Positions 33,616 to 44,599 of a stretch of DNA of 64,000 nt are shown piece after piece (positions within the stretch are counted from its first letter, which is position 1; each line of letters begins with the position of its first letter). The stretch comes from Venturia oleaginea (lineage: Eukaryota > Ascomycota > Dothideomycetes > Venturiales > Venturiaceae). The position numbers and the translations under genes were made by a program. The notes under the pieces were generated by a model. The model was not told the origin of the DNA. It did no database searches and saw nothing but the letters and a program-made list of their open reading frames with translations. The DNA is taken from the NCBI GenBank assembly GCA_013176395.1, contig JABMLP010000012.1, positions 62,001-126,000 on the forward strand, written 5' to 3'.

Positions 33616-35244
33616 ATGACTCGAATTGAGTTGAGTTGGGTAGGTATGATGTATACCACCCTCCCTTCTCACGAAAGATCAACGACGTCGAATAGGAATA
33701 ATAGTAGGAAGAGGAAGAATGGATCTGGGTTTTTGCGAGCGAGACGGGAGTCATGTTCACGGTCAGTTCCTGATATTCCGGTGGAAGGAGGAGGACAGGG
33801 TCAGGGAGGTCAGGGAGGTCGATTGTGGGGTCAAAGGGATATAGAGGGTGATTCGGTGACACGTTTACAGCATCGACAGCGAGAGTCAAGAGGAGAAGAC
33901 TCTCCTCCACGTCCTCTAAACCAAGTATATCAACAGCGAGAGTTAAGAGGAGAAAATTCTCCTCCACGTTCTCATCCACGGAAGAGCTCAAGAGATCATC
34001 CTCCTCCACAGCATCCACAACAACAGCAACATCTGCTAACAAGCCATCCACCATCAAACTTACGGCCACCGCCGCAGCAATCACAGAGGAGAAATCCATT
34101 CATAAGGGAGCCGGTAGCTACACCGACACCTTCTCCACCTTCTAGCTCTTTGATAGATCAACCTTATTATCATGGTAAGCAGTTGCCGCCGATACCGCAG
34201 TTTGATGCTATTACTTTGAGTCCGTCGCGTGTTACAGAGGGCGCTTTGGAATGTGCGATGAGTTCGTTGGGCGAGGTAGGTCAGGGGGAGGAGATGCTTC
34301 TGAATGGTGATATAGGAGACGAAGACGTAAGGAAGGTTGAGAAAATTAGGAAGACTGAGAGAGAGGAGTCCGGACGAATCAGTTCAACAAACTCTGTCGC
34401 AGGGACGTCGTCGAGCCCTCATTCTACCCAGACCTTCGATAACATGAGAAGTCGCGTCCATGCTCTCATGATTGAGCAATCTGGTACCGAGGGGTTTTCA
34501 AAAGTATCCTTTAATGCCCGGAAAGATAGGGATCTGTCGACTCAGGTTAGGCCTAGCCCTACAGATACCCACGTAGGACGGATGGAATTTGAGGATTCCA
34601 ACCTGTTCGTTTATGTCGAGTGTCAAAGGCCGATGGATGCTTTCCGCGGTTTGAAACGCTGGTCTTGGTATGACAAACCTGGATGTCGTTCTTTCAATGT
34701 GGATCCGGATTGGGATAACGCAAAGAAGGAACTCAATCGTGTGGACAAGGCGGACGATCCGATTCTGTCGACAATGACTAACTATGAGGATATGCTCGAG
34801 TATGATGAGCTGATTCATGAGATTGAGAATCAGGTTGCTCTACAGGAACTGCGGAAGGATAGCGGAACCAGCTTACCACATATGGGCATTGATCTGAACA
34901 ATGCGCCGATGGTTACCAGGCATCTCGAGCATTATAGAGAAAATCCTATCAGGCCGCTGTTTGAACCTCGAGTACTATGCTCGATTGGGAGCAGAGATGA
35001 AGTCGATGTTCCAGTAATGCTAGAAGAGGATTATAGTGATGATAGCGATGAAGGAGGTGGAGGTCGGTCATTTGACTGCGCGGCAGCACTGAATGGGCAA
35101 ATGACTTTTTTGATTAGCGACAGTGAGGATGAAGGTGTTGAGGAAGAAGCAGTCATAGGAGCATATGAGACTCATGGCAGGTATTCAAGCAGAGAGGCAG
35201 TACGCCTTTGGGGACCGGATGCAATGGAAGGGGCTTTCTTTTAA
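33616..35244 (+). CDS. Hypothetical protein (542 aa), disordered N-terminus
   Basis: An intronless frame of 542 residues. Residues about 20-210 are low-complexity: Gly/Gln-rich, then two copies of an approximately 20-residue unit (QRESRGEDSPPRP and QRELRGENSPPRS), then His/Pro/Gln runs. The C-terminal half looks folded and is more likely conserved (GRMEFEDSNLFVYVECQRPM, WSWYDKPGCRSFNVDPDW), with acidic stretches near the end (EEDYSDDSDEGGGG). I recognise no family. The true start may be the ATG here or a later one (33646). Confidence 0.6.
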   Translation: MTRIELSWVGMMYTTLPSHERSTTSNRNNSRKRKNGSGFLRARRESCSRSVPDIPVEGGGQGQGGQGGRLWGQRDIEGDSVTRLQHRQRESRGEDSPPRPLNQVYQQRELRGENSPPRSHPRKSSRDHPPPQHPQQQQHLLTSHPPSNLRPPPQQSQRRNPFIREPVATPTPSPPSSSLIDQPYYHGKQLPPIPQFDAITLSPSRVTEGALECAMSSLGEVGQGEEMLLNGDIGDEDVRKVEKIRKTEREESGRISSTNSVAGTSSSPHSTQTFDNMRSRVHALMIEQSGTEGFSKVSFNARKDRDLSTQVRPSPTDTHVGRMEFEDSNLFVYVECQRPMDAFRGLKRWSWYDKPGCRSFNVDPDWDNAKKELNRVDKADDPILSTMTNYEDMLEYDELIHEIENQVALQELRKDSGTSLPHMGIDLNNAPMVTRHLEHYRENPIRPLFEPRVLCSIGSRDEVDVPVMLEEDYSDDSDEGGGGRSFDCAAALNGQMTFLISDSEDEGVEEEAVIGAYETHGRYSSREAVRLWGPDAMEGAFF

Positions 35245-35705
35245 TGCTTCTCTTGGTCACGTGTCTTTTCGTTTGTGCCATGATATTCGATACTAGCTTG
35301 AAGTGAGATGCTGATGGTGGAGTATTAATAGTAATGGTGATCAAGATGTGCTCGTCAAGGCGCAGGTCGAAGGTGAGAATTGCAAGATGGAAGTTCGATG
35401 TTCCGTTCTTTTCGTCTCTATTCTTGGCGTTGAGTGACAATCAATATACCATTGATACAGCTAGGAAGACTACATTGATGATTTAATGGTATATGGAGAT
35501 GAAGCTGAGAATTGGAGATGATGGTGTTTATAGCAAAGGCCTGTGCTGGCCATCAATTTGCTGCCGTGATCCAAACTACGCCGCGAGCTGCGGTAATCAC
35601 GTTTTGTTGAAATCGGACAGAAACGGCATCTCGAAAAGAGTATCATCAACTCCACCCAGTTCACCACCTCGACCTCCATCTTCCTCGACCTCCCATCTCG
35701 TCAAC
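35245..35705. other. Intergenic, 5' region of the OSCP gene
   Basis: About 460 bp. Pyrimidine-rich CCACC/CGACCTCC sequence just before the OSCP start fits a strong housekeeping 5' UTR. Confidence 0.4.
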
Positions 35706-36598
35706 ATGTTCGCAGGTCGTCTTGCTACCCGGGCCGTCAGGTCTGGCGCATCAATTGCTCCCAGAGCCGCCATCCGATCATACGCAACTCCCGCTGCAGG
35801 CGCTGCCAGCCAGAATATCCTCCCCCCAATTGCGCTATATGGCATTGATGGAACCTATGCGACAGCCCTGGTACGTGAGGCTGGGTTAGAGGGAGCAATT
35901 GGGATCCGTTAATGGGTTCCTCTGATGTCCAATGGGTACCTGGCATAGAACTGACAACTTCACCAGTACACCGCGGCCGCAAAGACCCAGGGAGCTCTCG
36001 AGCCAACCGCAAAGGCCATGGAGACCCTCGCCGCCGTTTTCAAGAAGGACCCAAAGCTCCAGGTCATCCTCCAGGCTCCATCTTTGAGTCCCGATGACAA
36101 GAAAGCCATTATCGCCGAGCTACAAAAACACACCGGAGGACAGGACAGGGGAGATGTTATCAAGAACTTCTTGCTTCTTTTGGCTGAGCACAACCGATTG
36201 GGCGCTTTGGAGCCGATCACCGAGAACTTTGGCAAGATCATGAGCGCATACCGAGGCGAGGTTGAATTGATTGTCACAAGTGCTGCGGTATGTGTTGGAT
36301 CTGGCGATCGAAGGCAACTGGCTAACGTCTCTCTCAGCCACTCGACCACAGAGTTCTCAGACAATTGGAGCAGAGCGTCTCCAGATCATCGACCATCGCA
36401 CAAGGACAGAAGTTGAAGGTTGTCACGAAGGTGAGAAACGACTGCATTGGCATTGTCTGGCCTAGAATTGCTAATCCTTCTCAGGTCAACCCAGAGATCC
36501 GTGGTGGTCTCATCGTCGAGGTCGGCGACCGAACCATTGATCTCAGCGTTTCCGCAAAAATGGCCAAGATGAACAAGCTCCTCAAGGATCAGTTGTAG
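35706..36598 (+). CDS. ATP5: ATP synthase OSCP subunit (Atp5), mitochondrial
   Basis: Four exons, 35706-35870, 35967-36287, 36338-36430 and 36485-36598, all in phase 0, giving 230 residues. An N-terminal Arg/Ala/Ser-rich presequence (MFAGRLATRAVRSGASIAPR) marks mitochondrial import. The OSCP body follows: PPIALYGIDGTYATALY with an N-terminal helical domain, NFLLLLAEHNRLGALEPITE, and the C-terminal beta region GGLIVEVGDRTIDLSVSAKM. By family, the protein sits at the top of F1 and couples it to the peripheral stalk of mitochondrial ATP synthase. All exon joins give family-consistent sequence; this is one of the safest calls in the window. Confidence 0.95.
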
Positions 36599-37691
36599 AT
36601 AATTTCCCCTTTTACTGCGTCGGATAGAGAACAAATGTACAATTGACCACCTCACACTATTCTCGCCTACTCCGGATTGCCAGCGTATCAGGCGGTGGTC
36701 ATGTTTACATTTGGGATTTGAATTGGCCACGACGATTTTCATTGCCTTTTAGCTTTTGGGACATTGCGATCATGGCATGTTTAGTATCGGTCAGGTTTCC
36801 TCGTCTTGCGTTTCTCACATTTATACACCTCTCATGTGCCCACCTTAGACATTGAGCTGATAACGCAGTGAGTTCGTTTGCTGCTCATAAGATACAGGAG
36901 CTATTGTGCTAGAAACTTGGATGGCATAATCTTCGCGCAGTATATATCCTGTGATTGCTTGTCTCAGAGGAACCCAGCCTTCCCATCAACTCTACTATCT
37001 ACAGTTGAGATTATCCCGAACCTTAAGTCTGCCTCCCTTCTAGTTTGTGATGGTAGGATTATCCGCTAGTAGAAGAAGAAAACTTAATTACTACTAGTAC
37101 CGCAGCTTGTTTAAGGATATTGGAATGGAATTTATCTTAGGTATGACTGTTCTCATTGAACTATTAATTTGAACTTGAATTGAATAGTAGAATAGGGTGT
37201 TGTGAGAACGATGAAAAATGGACAGGTTGTAATTGTGATTGATTCGAGGAAATGAAACAAGGGTGGTAAGATGGGATAGGGATTAGAATTTATAGAGTGT
37301 GAAGTTGGGTATGAGGGTTTCTGAGTTTGCAATTGTTTGTGTTCACGCGCGTTTTGCTGTTTTCTCTTGGGTTCGTGTGGGGAAGGAGAGAGAGGTGGGG
37401 AAGATTTGGTTAGCGATGGCACGGTGGGTTAGCTTTATGGTTTGTTCAGCTTATTCTTACAGTACTCCTCCCGCGGAAAATTCTGGGGAGTGGGTTTTGC
37501 TTATCAAGTATGACGAATAGTTCGTTGTTAGGGTTGAGTTGGAGGTGAATTGGAATGGGGAGGATACACGTGTTACCAGAGCATACGACTTACTCGTGTA
37601 GGTGATAACAAGTATCGCCAATCGATATCAAGCTTCCCTCCACACTTGCCCACCTCTCTCCAACCCGAGAATAACTACCCATCCTCTCCAC
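36599..37691. other. Intergenic between convergent genes
   Basis: About 1.1 kb between the OSCP stop codon and the 3' end of the MDR oxidoreductase. AT-rich at 37060-37200. No gene or clear repeat. Confidence 0.4.
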
Positions 37692-39121
37692 CTAAGGCGT
37701 CTCATCAACCTTATAAACCAACTTAACCCCACTAACCTTCCCCATCTTCATCTCCTCCATCCCCTCCAACGCCCCCTCCAACCCACCCTTCCCAACTCTC
37801 TCAGGATGCGCCTCCAACTTCCCCTCCGCAAGCAACCCCTCCGTAATCCCAAAAAATACCTTCGCAAACTCAAAATCCTCTTCACTAGCCTCAAACGTAA
37901 CACCCCACTTCGTAAACGCCTCATTGAAAATCGTATACATAATCGTACTCGTAACCTCCAACTCGCTCTTCCTAGGTATATCCTCGTTGGGGAGGATAGT
38001 GCCGTATCTCAGTTTTAGGCTGGCATCGGAGGAGAGGGCTTCACCGCATATTTTTGGGGAGTTGTGTTCGGAGATTGTGTCCCAGGCGAGACGGAGGGTG
38101 TTGTTTGTGTAGGTGCGGATGTCGGGGCCACAGGTGGGGGAGTTGTAGTCGAAGACTTCTGTTGCGCCGAGGGTTTTGACGAGGGTGGTGTTGTGGGGGC
38201 TGCAGGTTGAGAGGACGGTGTAGCCGGAACTTGGGTGGTGTTAGGTTTTTTGAATGGAGAGGTGTATCACTACGGGTGGGGAGGAAGGGAGGGTTTGGGC
38301 TTACAGTTTTGCGCATTGTACGGCTAAACTTCCTGTGGCGGTACTTCCGCCATAGATGAGTACGAATTCCTTGTCTTTGATAGGATTGGTTGGGAGGTTG
38401 AGCTTGAGGGCTTTTTGGTAGAGACCTTGACCGACTGTACTAGCACCCAGAGCGATGGTTGATGCCTTCTCGAAGCTCAGGCTGTCGGGTATGTGCATTT
38501 GGAGATCTGTAGCATAGTCAGATGGTAACATTCAATTGCGTTCCGAAAGCAATCGACGATAGAAAAGCCGAGAAATCCCGAAGGAGAACAGTAGGAAGCA
38601 AAAGAGTACACGAACCTCCTTTGACAACGGCATACTCAGCAAACACACCATCCTCCTTATTAGACGCATTACCACCATGCGCACACCCACAAATCCTATC
38701 CCCCTTCTTGAAAATTTTCGTAACCTTTTCACCAACCTCCTCAACAATACCAGCGTAATCACAGCCACTGATACCGTTCTCAGCGCCAGCGCCAGAGGCA
38801 ATATGTTTCCTGGCACACGAGTAAGCTTACCGATAACATAGGTTTCAACAAGGGAGAAGATGTATCGAAAGGATAAGGAGATGATTTAACAGTGCAACGA
38901 GGTTGTGAATCAACAAATAACCGGTTTGGGCTTGAGAGGGTTGATATTGGTAAGCGTATAAGAGGAGAGGAGAATTACCAATCAGTAGGATTCAAAGCAA
39001 CAGCCACAACCTTAACAAGAATATAATCCGGTCTCAACTTAGGAACAGGATGATCCTTGACTACCCTCGCAGTTTTGTTCTCAGGATCGAGAACAATCGC
39101 GTTCATAGTCGCCGGCGCCAT
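37692..39121 (-). CDS. Zinc-type MDR oxidoreductase, trans-enoyl-reductase-like (ToxD/LovC-like)
   Basis: Four exons, 39121-38979, 38809-38616, 38506-38305 and 38229-37692, give 358 residues with every join in frame. The N-terminal GroES-like domain has LNPTDWKH and GCDYAGIVEEVG. The cofactor domain has ASTIALGASTVGQGLYQ and the nucleotide loop IYGGSTATGSLAVQ. The structural and catalytic zinc cysteines of true alcohol dehydrogenases are absent. This is the pattern of fungal quinone-oxidoreductase-like and stand-alone enoyl reductases, NADPH enzymes that often act beside polyketide synthases. No PKS is present here, so the role is open. Sense strand C-rich early, G-rich late. Confidence 0.8.
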
Positions 39122-39705
39122 TTTCCTGCTTTATCAAAAATAAGTTCGGAGTGGTTGATGTTTCTGTGAGATAGGAAGTGCTTGTTTGACTGTCTTAGCG
39201 GAAAGGACAAAGTTCAACCGGGGATTTTTATTGATGATGATGGTAGGATTTAAATGGAGCTGTGAAGCTTTCGGATGTATGACGTTAGTATAGCCGATGA
39301 ATTATGCCGGGCTTTGGAGTTGGTCATCACGTGTACGTGGATGATAAATCAGGAAAGAATGGCCTTCCTGAATAGGATGGCGCTTGATAATTTGAGTCTT
39401 TGATATACGCGTATTGAATCCTGCGCCTTATTGCCATACAGCCATAAACAGCTTAGTAGTCAGATGCAACAGCTCCCCTATCAAGGCTGTGATTAAGCCT
39501 TATTGCAATCCTGCTCTCTGCTGCCATGTTGTCAGAATCAAACGAATGCAGACATGACCACATTGGAACACCAAGTCTAAGGCTAGGAAAACTCTCGTCC
39601 CGCGGTGCCTTGCATGACCTGCTCTGTGGGCGGTCACGCGAATGCCAGTCCTCCTCCGTTGCTGGTGTCTTCGTAACGTTGTTCGGCTCCAACTCAGCTC
39701 GCACA
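39122..39705. other. Intergenic
   Basis: About 580 bp: promoter of the MDR gene and 3' region of UTP7. Nothing else was seen. Confidence 0.4.
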
Positions 39706-41382
39706 TCATACTCCTTTCCTTGCAAATCTGGCTAATGCCGGTCCAAAGTTTTGTTCCTGCCTTGCCAGCTTTTCAACCTCCCTCTTTTTCTGTCGTTTTC
39801 TCAGCTCTTCAATGCGCAATTTCTTCTCATCAATCACATTCTTCGATCCGCTCTTTCTCTGTACCCGTCGCAAAGCACTATTCCTTCCACGTCCACGGTT
39901 CTTCAGTCTCTCGATTAAATCATCAGGCTTTCGATCTAGGTCCTTTTCTTTCTGCTTCTGCTCGTGTGATGCAAGATCAAGAGATCCCACAAAGTTCGGA
40001 TCTAAGGAAATCATGCCTGGCTGAAGCTTGTTAAGCAGAGCCTTGACTTCCGTTTCCTGGCGTTGCTTCGTCGTCTCATAAGGGTTCACTTCTAATGCGT
40101 CGAAGTTGGCCTCGCCTGCACCAGGAACGAGGATGGAGCTGAATCCTTTATCGTGACCAATGCCAAGGACATCCTCGAATGGGCACCATCGCAGCTTTTC
40201 AACTCTTTGTCCATCGCCTCCCCATCCTAGGTATGGACTCTGTATCTTCTCTTGGTCATTCTTTGATTTATCGAAAAGTCCACGCCAGACTGAAGCCTGA
40301 GTGCCCCAGCCGACTGCTGTTAGATTGCGATCGCTGATGGCTACCGAAGCTCCCGGTTGTCGGAGGAAATAGGTATTGACAGGTTTGAATGTACGAATGT
40401 CCCAGACCGCCATTTTCATGTCACTGCCGGTAGAAACCATGTATCGTCCCTCGCGATCAATGGCCATGCTTCTGACTGGTCCATGGTGAGCGAGAAGTTT
40501 GACAGCTGGTTCCGATTGATTGGGTGACCAGATTGTGACGCTGCCATTTTGGTGGCCAACGTGGATCATCGCGTTGTTTGGATTCTGTGTGAAGGATGTG
40601 GGTGTTCCCAATTTCGTAGGTATTTCTGCGACAAGTTGTCCTGTGCTGGTGTCGGTATATTTCAGGTATCCAGCGTTTCCAACAGTGGCCAAAAGGAAAT
40701 GGAAAGGAAGGAACTCCATATTCGTGACCTCTATGTGCTTCTCGAGCTTGTGTATTTCCACACCAGCTTGATCGTAGATGTATGTGTACTTTTTCTGAGC
40801 AACTGCAAACGAAAGGTTGTTATGGAGCCATATGGCGTCTCGAACCGTCTCTCCAAGTTGTAATTCACAGCCAATCTTGCCGTCTCTCCATTGCATCGTC
40901 GCTACATGACCTTTCCTTCCTGCGAGTAGCAGGTCTCTTCCATTGCGGGTGTATGAATGCTTGTACGGTCCCAGATCTGTAAGCTTGAGCTCAAAACTTT
41001 TCTTGGCAGTTTCCACAGCCACATCTCTTCTTATATCGTCCTGGCGAGTTTTGTATGTTCGTTCCAGTTCTCCTTCTGGCTCGAGGAAGCCGGTCTCGTG
41101 TTCGAGAAGTATCTCAGCATCTTTTGCCTTGAGAGTCGCATCTTTATACCGTGCCTCCAGAGCTTTCAGATTTCCTCTCAACTTCTTATCCCGCACATTT
41201 TGATGTCTAATCTTCTTGCCGCGGCCATATACATCATGCGCCTCCTTTTCTCGTCTTTTCAGTTCAGCTGCTTCGGCGTCGAGGGGGAGTGTGAGAGCTT
41301 TGGAGGGATTCGTGGGTTCCTTTGGTTTCGAAGAAAATGCTCCGCGCCTGCTGAGGGCCTTGGGTGCGGTGTTTTCGGCCAT
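39706..41382 (-). CDS. UTP7: U3 snoRNP WD40 protein Utp7 (WDR46/BING4)
   Basis: An intronless frame of 558 residues from MAENTAPKALSRRG; an in-frame ATG 53 codons upstream (41541) gives an extension that lacks family character, so the later start is preferred. The N-terminal basic region contains YGRGKKIRHQNVRDKKLRGN. WD repeats run from about 165 to 430 (NGRDLLLAGRKGHVATMQW, GPVRSMAIDREGRYMVSTGS, DMKMAVWDIR). A BING4 C-terminal domain follows (GWGGDGQRVEKLRWCPFEDV, GAGEANFDALEVNPYE), then a basic Lys/Arg tail. By family, Utp7 is an essential small-subunit processome component in the nucleolus. It is divergent from the M20 hydrolase gene, 398 bp away. Confidence 0.93.
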   Translation of the reverse strand: MAENTAPKALSRRGAFSSKPKEPTNPSKALTLPLDAEAAELKRREKEAHDVYGRGKKIRHQNVRDKKLRGNLKALEARYKDATLKAKDAEILLEHETGFLEPEGELERTYKTRQDDIRRDVAVETAKKSFELKLTDLGPYKHSYTRNGRDLLLAGRKGHVATMQWRDGKIGCELQLGETVRDAIWLHNNLSFAVAQKKYTYIYDQAGVEIHKLEKHIEVTNMEFLPFHFLLATVGNAGYLKYTDTSTGQLVAEIPTKLGTPTSFTQNPNNAMIHVGHQNGSVTIWSPNQSEPAVKLLAHHGPVRSMAIDREGRYMVSTGSDMKMAVWDIRTFKPVNTYFLRQPGASVAISDRNLTAVGWGTQASVWRGLFDKSKNDQEKIQSPYLGWGGDGQRVEKLRWCPFEDVLGIGHDKGFSSILVPGAGEANFDALEVNPYETTKQRQETEVKALLNKLQPGMISLDPNFVGSLDLASHEQKQKEKDLDRKPDDLIERLKNRGRGRNSALRRVQRKSGSKNVIDEKKLRIEELRKRQKKREVEKLARQEQNFGPALARFARKGV

Positions 41383-41780
41383 TATTACGGGTGGAGTGTC
41401 GGGAACATGTTGTGTTTGAATCTTTCTCTTTAGGAGTCGTACACCCAAAAAAAGTCCATGGCCCGAGCCGATCCACAAGTCCGTTAGAGCGCCACAGTGG
41501 CGCTCTCTATCAACTCGAGGTCCAAATTCACAACTCACCACTCACCACCACACCTTTCACCTCTCCATCAATTGTGGCTACTCCTGTTGACTTTGATATA
41601 TAATCATTGTCACAATCCAGCGTGCACGCCCTTATCTACGTTCCGATCGTTCTACCACTTTAGGTTCCCGCCTTTCGGGTCTGATCAGGGGAATGCCATT
41701 CGATCAAACATCTTCTTTGAGATTTTATAAGACCATCTTTCGTCTATCTTAAGTGTCTTTTAAAAATCGGTTTTGTAATT
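41383..41780. promoter_or_regulatory. Shared divergent promoter region, UTP7 and M20 hydrolase
   Basis: 398 bp between two start codons facing away from each other, containing both promoters. No specific operator recognised. Confidence 0.5.
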
Positions 41781-43502
41781 ATGGCCACTTCCACCAGGCT
41801 ATCCTCTGCGGCGTGCAAATTTTCGCGACAGAGTGTCAGACCAGGACGCGACCTTTTCAAACCTCTATTCTCTAAACGAACTACTCCAATTCGAAGCTTT
41901 TCGGTTTCTTCATCATGGAAACTGCACACCAAAGAGATGTCCAATTCGGATATGAACAGTCTCCGCGTCGATGAAAGTAGATTAATGGCTGACCTGCACT
42001 GGACTTGCCAATGGGGAACAGGGGAAAGATGGGGAGAGTATGTTTCTTTACTTGGCTTCAGGTAACCCTACATTCTCATTTCTCCATACTCATTTGCTAT
42101 CAAACAGCAAGCCGACTGAAACAGGCATGCGACGCCTTGCCCTTTCTGACGATGATAAGAAAGCTCGAGATTGGTTCGTAGAAGCAGTCAAAGCCCAAGG
42201 CTGCACGGTAACGATCGATTCAATGGGCAATATCTTCGCAGTCCGAGCGGGAATAAAAGATGGTCCACCAACGTTTGTCGGCTCCCACCTTGATACCCAG
42301 CCGTCAGGGGGCCGATATGATGGCATCTTGGGAGTCACTGCTGGAGTCGAGATGCTAAAAGTTTTAAATGACAACTGGGTCGAGACTGAATAGTATGTCT
42401 TCTTCTGTGTTGTCGCTTCGGCCTCGGATCTGACCATTGTCTAGCCCAGTGGGAGTAATCAATTGGACGAAGTGAGTTAATCGGCGTGCAAGGCATCGAA
42501 CAACACTCAAATTCCCACAGCGAAGAAGGCGCCAGGTTTCCCATTTCTATGGTCTCAAGCGCCGTCTGGGCAGGTCAAACCCCCCTGCAAAAAGCCCACA
42601 ACCTCAAAGAAGTAGGCACTGGCACCGCAACCCAAAAATCCGAACTCGAACGGATAGGCTATCTAGGAACAACCCCAGCATCCCACACATCAATCCCAAT
42701 AGGTGCCCACTTCGAACTCCATATTGAACAAGGCCCTCAACTTGAAGCCGAAGGTCGAAAAATTGGTATCGTGAAAGGTGTACAAGCCTACAAATGGTAC
42801 ACCATCGAAGTGACAGGCCGAGATGCCCACACTGGAACGACTCCTTTGTCAGCCCGTGCCGACGCACTCCTCGCTGCGAGCAAGATGATAGTGCATTCGC
42901 ATAAAGTGGCGACGAGACTGGGTGCCCTCGCATCAACGGGTATCCTAACACTAAAACCAGGCTCAACAAATACAATCCCCGGTTCCGTGAAATTCAGTCT
43001 CGATATCCGGGCTCCCCATGATAAAACTGTCGAAAACGCCGAAAGAGATATCCGTGACTCCTTCGCAGCCATAGCAGCTGGAAACGACATAGGTGGATTG
43101 AATGAAGGAACAACATCCGGCCTCCCTTGTTCCGTAAAGATAACCGTCGACTCAGACTCTCCAGCCATTCATTTCAACGAGGAGTGTATCGATTGCGTCA
43201 GAGATGCGGTAAAGGGAGTCTATGGCACCGCAGCTGGCGAACTCTCCAAGGAGATGAAGAGCGGTGCTGGACACGACAGTGTGAACACGAGTTATATCGC
43301 ACCAACCACTATGATTTTCATCCCATGCAAGGACGGTGTCAGTCATAATCCCAAGGAGTATTCGACGCCAGAGGACTGTGCTGTCGGAGCTCAGGTATTG
43401 TTGCAGAGCGTGTTGGGGTATGATAGGTTGAGAGCGGTTAGAGAGGCGGCCATTGGTAAGAATTGGCCTTATACTTCTGATGCTGGTACTGGCTTCTGCT
43501 AA
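41781..43502 (+). CDS. M20 amidohydrolase: beta-ureidopropionase / N-carbamoyl amino acid hydrolase type
   Basis: Four exons, 41781-42037, 42108-42392, 42445-42471 (only 27 nt) and 42521-43502, give 516 residues. The tiny third exon supplies part of the metal site, since the join reads GVINWTNEEGARFP. Metal ligands are visible: FVGSHLDTQPSGGRYDG (His, Asp), the EE pair, ELHIEQGP (His) and the C-terminal DGVSHNP (His). The dimerisation domain has RDAHTGTTPLSARADAL. Family members hydrolyse N-carbamoyl-beta-alanine, N-carbamoyl amino acids or allantoate in pyrimidine and purine breakdown. The first 60 residues are Arg/Ser-rich without acidic residues up to about 24, resembling a mitochondrial presequence. 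Confidence 0.87.
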
Positions 43503-43645
43503 TACCTTGCACAGACTAGATTCTCATGATGAGCACAAAAGTAATGGCTCAGAAATCATACATAATCATAACGGTCATGAATTCATTACATAGTTCCCTC
43601 TAATCAATCAATCTACAGTAGTCGCCCCAAAGAAAACTCCCAAAT

Positions 43646-44599
43646 CTACCACTTCAACTTCCCCAATCCAAAAAACTCCTCAATCAAACCCATGTAATAC
43701 GGTTTCAATTCCTCCACCTTGGGCGCCTCATCACTCTTACTATACAAATCGTAAGGATTAAATTCCCTCACAGCCTCCCTCATCTCCCAATCCCTCCCAC
43801 TCATCATCCACTCATAAGCCTCCTCCCGATGCCAAGGATAAAAAGAGTGATACCGAATCATCGCCAACGCCTCCTCAGGCAACGAACTCTGACCCTTGAC
43901 AACATGATACAAATACTCATCATGCCCCCACGAAAGCATCACATTCGACAGCCCACAACCAGGTGCATAAACACCATGTTCGGTCGAATAAACGGGATGC
44001 GTCGAATCCGGATTCTGGATGAAAGTCTCGGGTAGGATTATTCTGGGGGAGTGAGCGCAACCGACAGGGAATGTGTCGCCGACGACGTCCCATTGGCCCT
44101 CTGCGCCGAAGAAGAAGAGGAGTTTTCCTAGGTCATGGATGAGACCTGTTAGTTGCATCCATCTTGGTTTTCCATCTCTGCGGATTGCCTCTGCGCTTTG
44201 GAGGAGGTGTTCTATTTGGGATAGGTCGGTGTCTGGATCGCTTTCGTCGATGAGGGTGTTTAGTTTTTCCATTGCTTCCCAGATTGTGAGTTCGGCGCGG
44301 GTAAAGGAGAGGAATTTTTCGCGGGCGGCGAGGTTGTAGGCGTAGGTTTGTTTTGCGTGTTGTTCTGCGTAGAAGTTTTTGACGCGGGAGCAGGCTGTTT
44401 CGTATTGGCGGAATTGGATTGGGTCTTTTTCTTCTGTCACGTTGGATTTGGTGAGTTGGTCTTTTAGGATGTTGACGTGCTCGACGTCGTCTGTTGTTTG
44501 TTCGAGGGCGAGGCCGTCTGGTTTTGCGGGTGTGGGTTTCAAGATCTTGACGGTGGGTTTGAGAGTGGGGGAGTCGGGGAGGAGGAGTGCTGGTGCCAT
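43646..44599 (-). CDS. Inositol oxygenase (MIOX)
   Basis: An intronless frame of 317 residues from MAPALLLPDSPT; an upstream in-frame ATG adds 38 residues of non-family sequence. The family core is clear: QFRQYETACSRVKNFYAEQH, the HD-type metal site in TGLIHDLGKLLFFFG, then HPVYSTEHGVYAPGCGLSNV, SWGHDEYLYHVVKG and MIRYHSFYPWHREEAYEWMM. The C-terminus NPYDLYSKSDEAP plus VEELKPYY is typical. By family, the enzyme uses a diiron centre and O2 to cleave myo-inositol to D-glucuronate in the cytosol. It is divergent from an aldo-keto reductase and followed by two further sugar-acid-type dehydrogenases, which suggests a catabolic cluster. Confidence 0.95.
   Translation of the reverse strand: MAPALLLPDSPTLKPTVKILKPTPAKPDGLALEQTTDDVEHVNILKDQLTKSNVTEEKDPIQFRQYETACSRVKNFYAEQHAKQTYAYNLAAREKFLSFTRAELTIWEAMEKLNTLIDESDPDTDLSQIEHLLQSAEAIRRDGKPRWMQLTGLIHDLGKLLFFFGAEGQWDVVGDTFPVGCAHSPRIILPETFIQNPDSTHPVYSTEHGVYAPGCGLSNVMLSWGHDEYLYHVVKGQSSLPEEALAMIRYHSFYPWHREEAYEWMMSGRDWEMREAVREFNPYDLYSKSDEAPKVEELKPYYMGLIEEFFGLGKLKW

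Noticed and set aside
33560..34099. Minus-strand frame of 179 residues rich in Leu/Val/Asp with internal repeats
   Set aside because: It is antisense to the repeated low-complexity region of the 542-residue gene; the repeats explain its pattern.
39706..41541. Longer Utp7 start at 41541
   Set aside because: The extra 53 residues look like translated 5' leader; the ATG at 41382 begins a family-like N-terminus.
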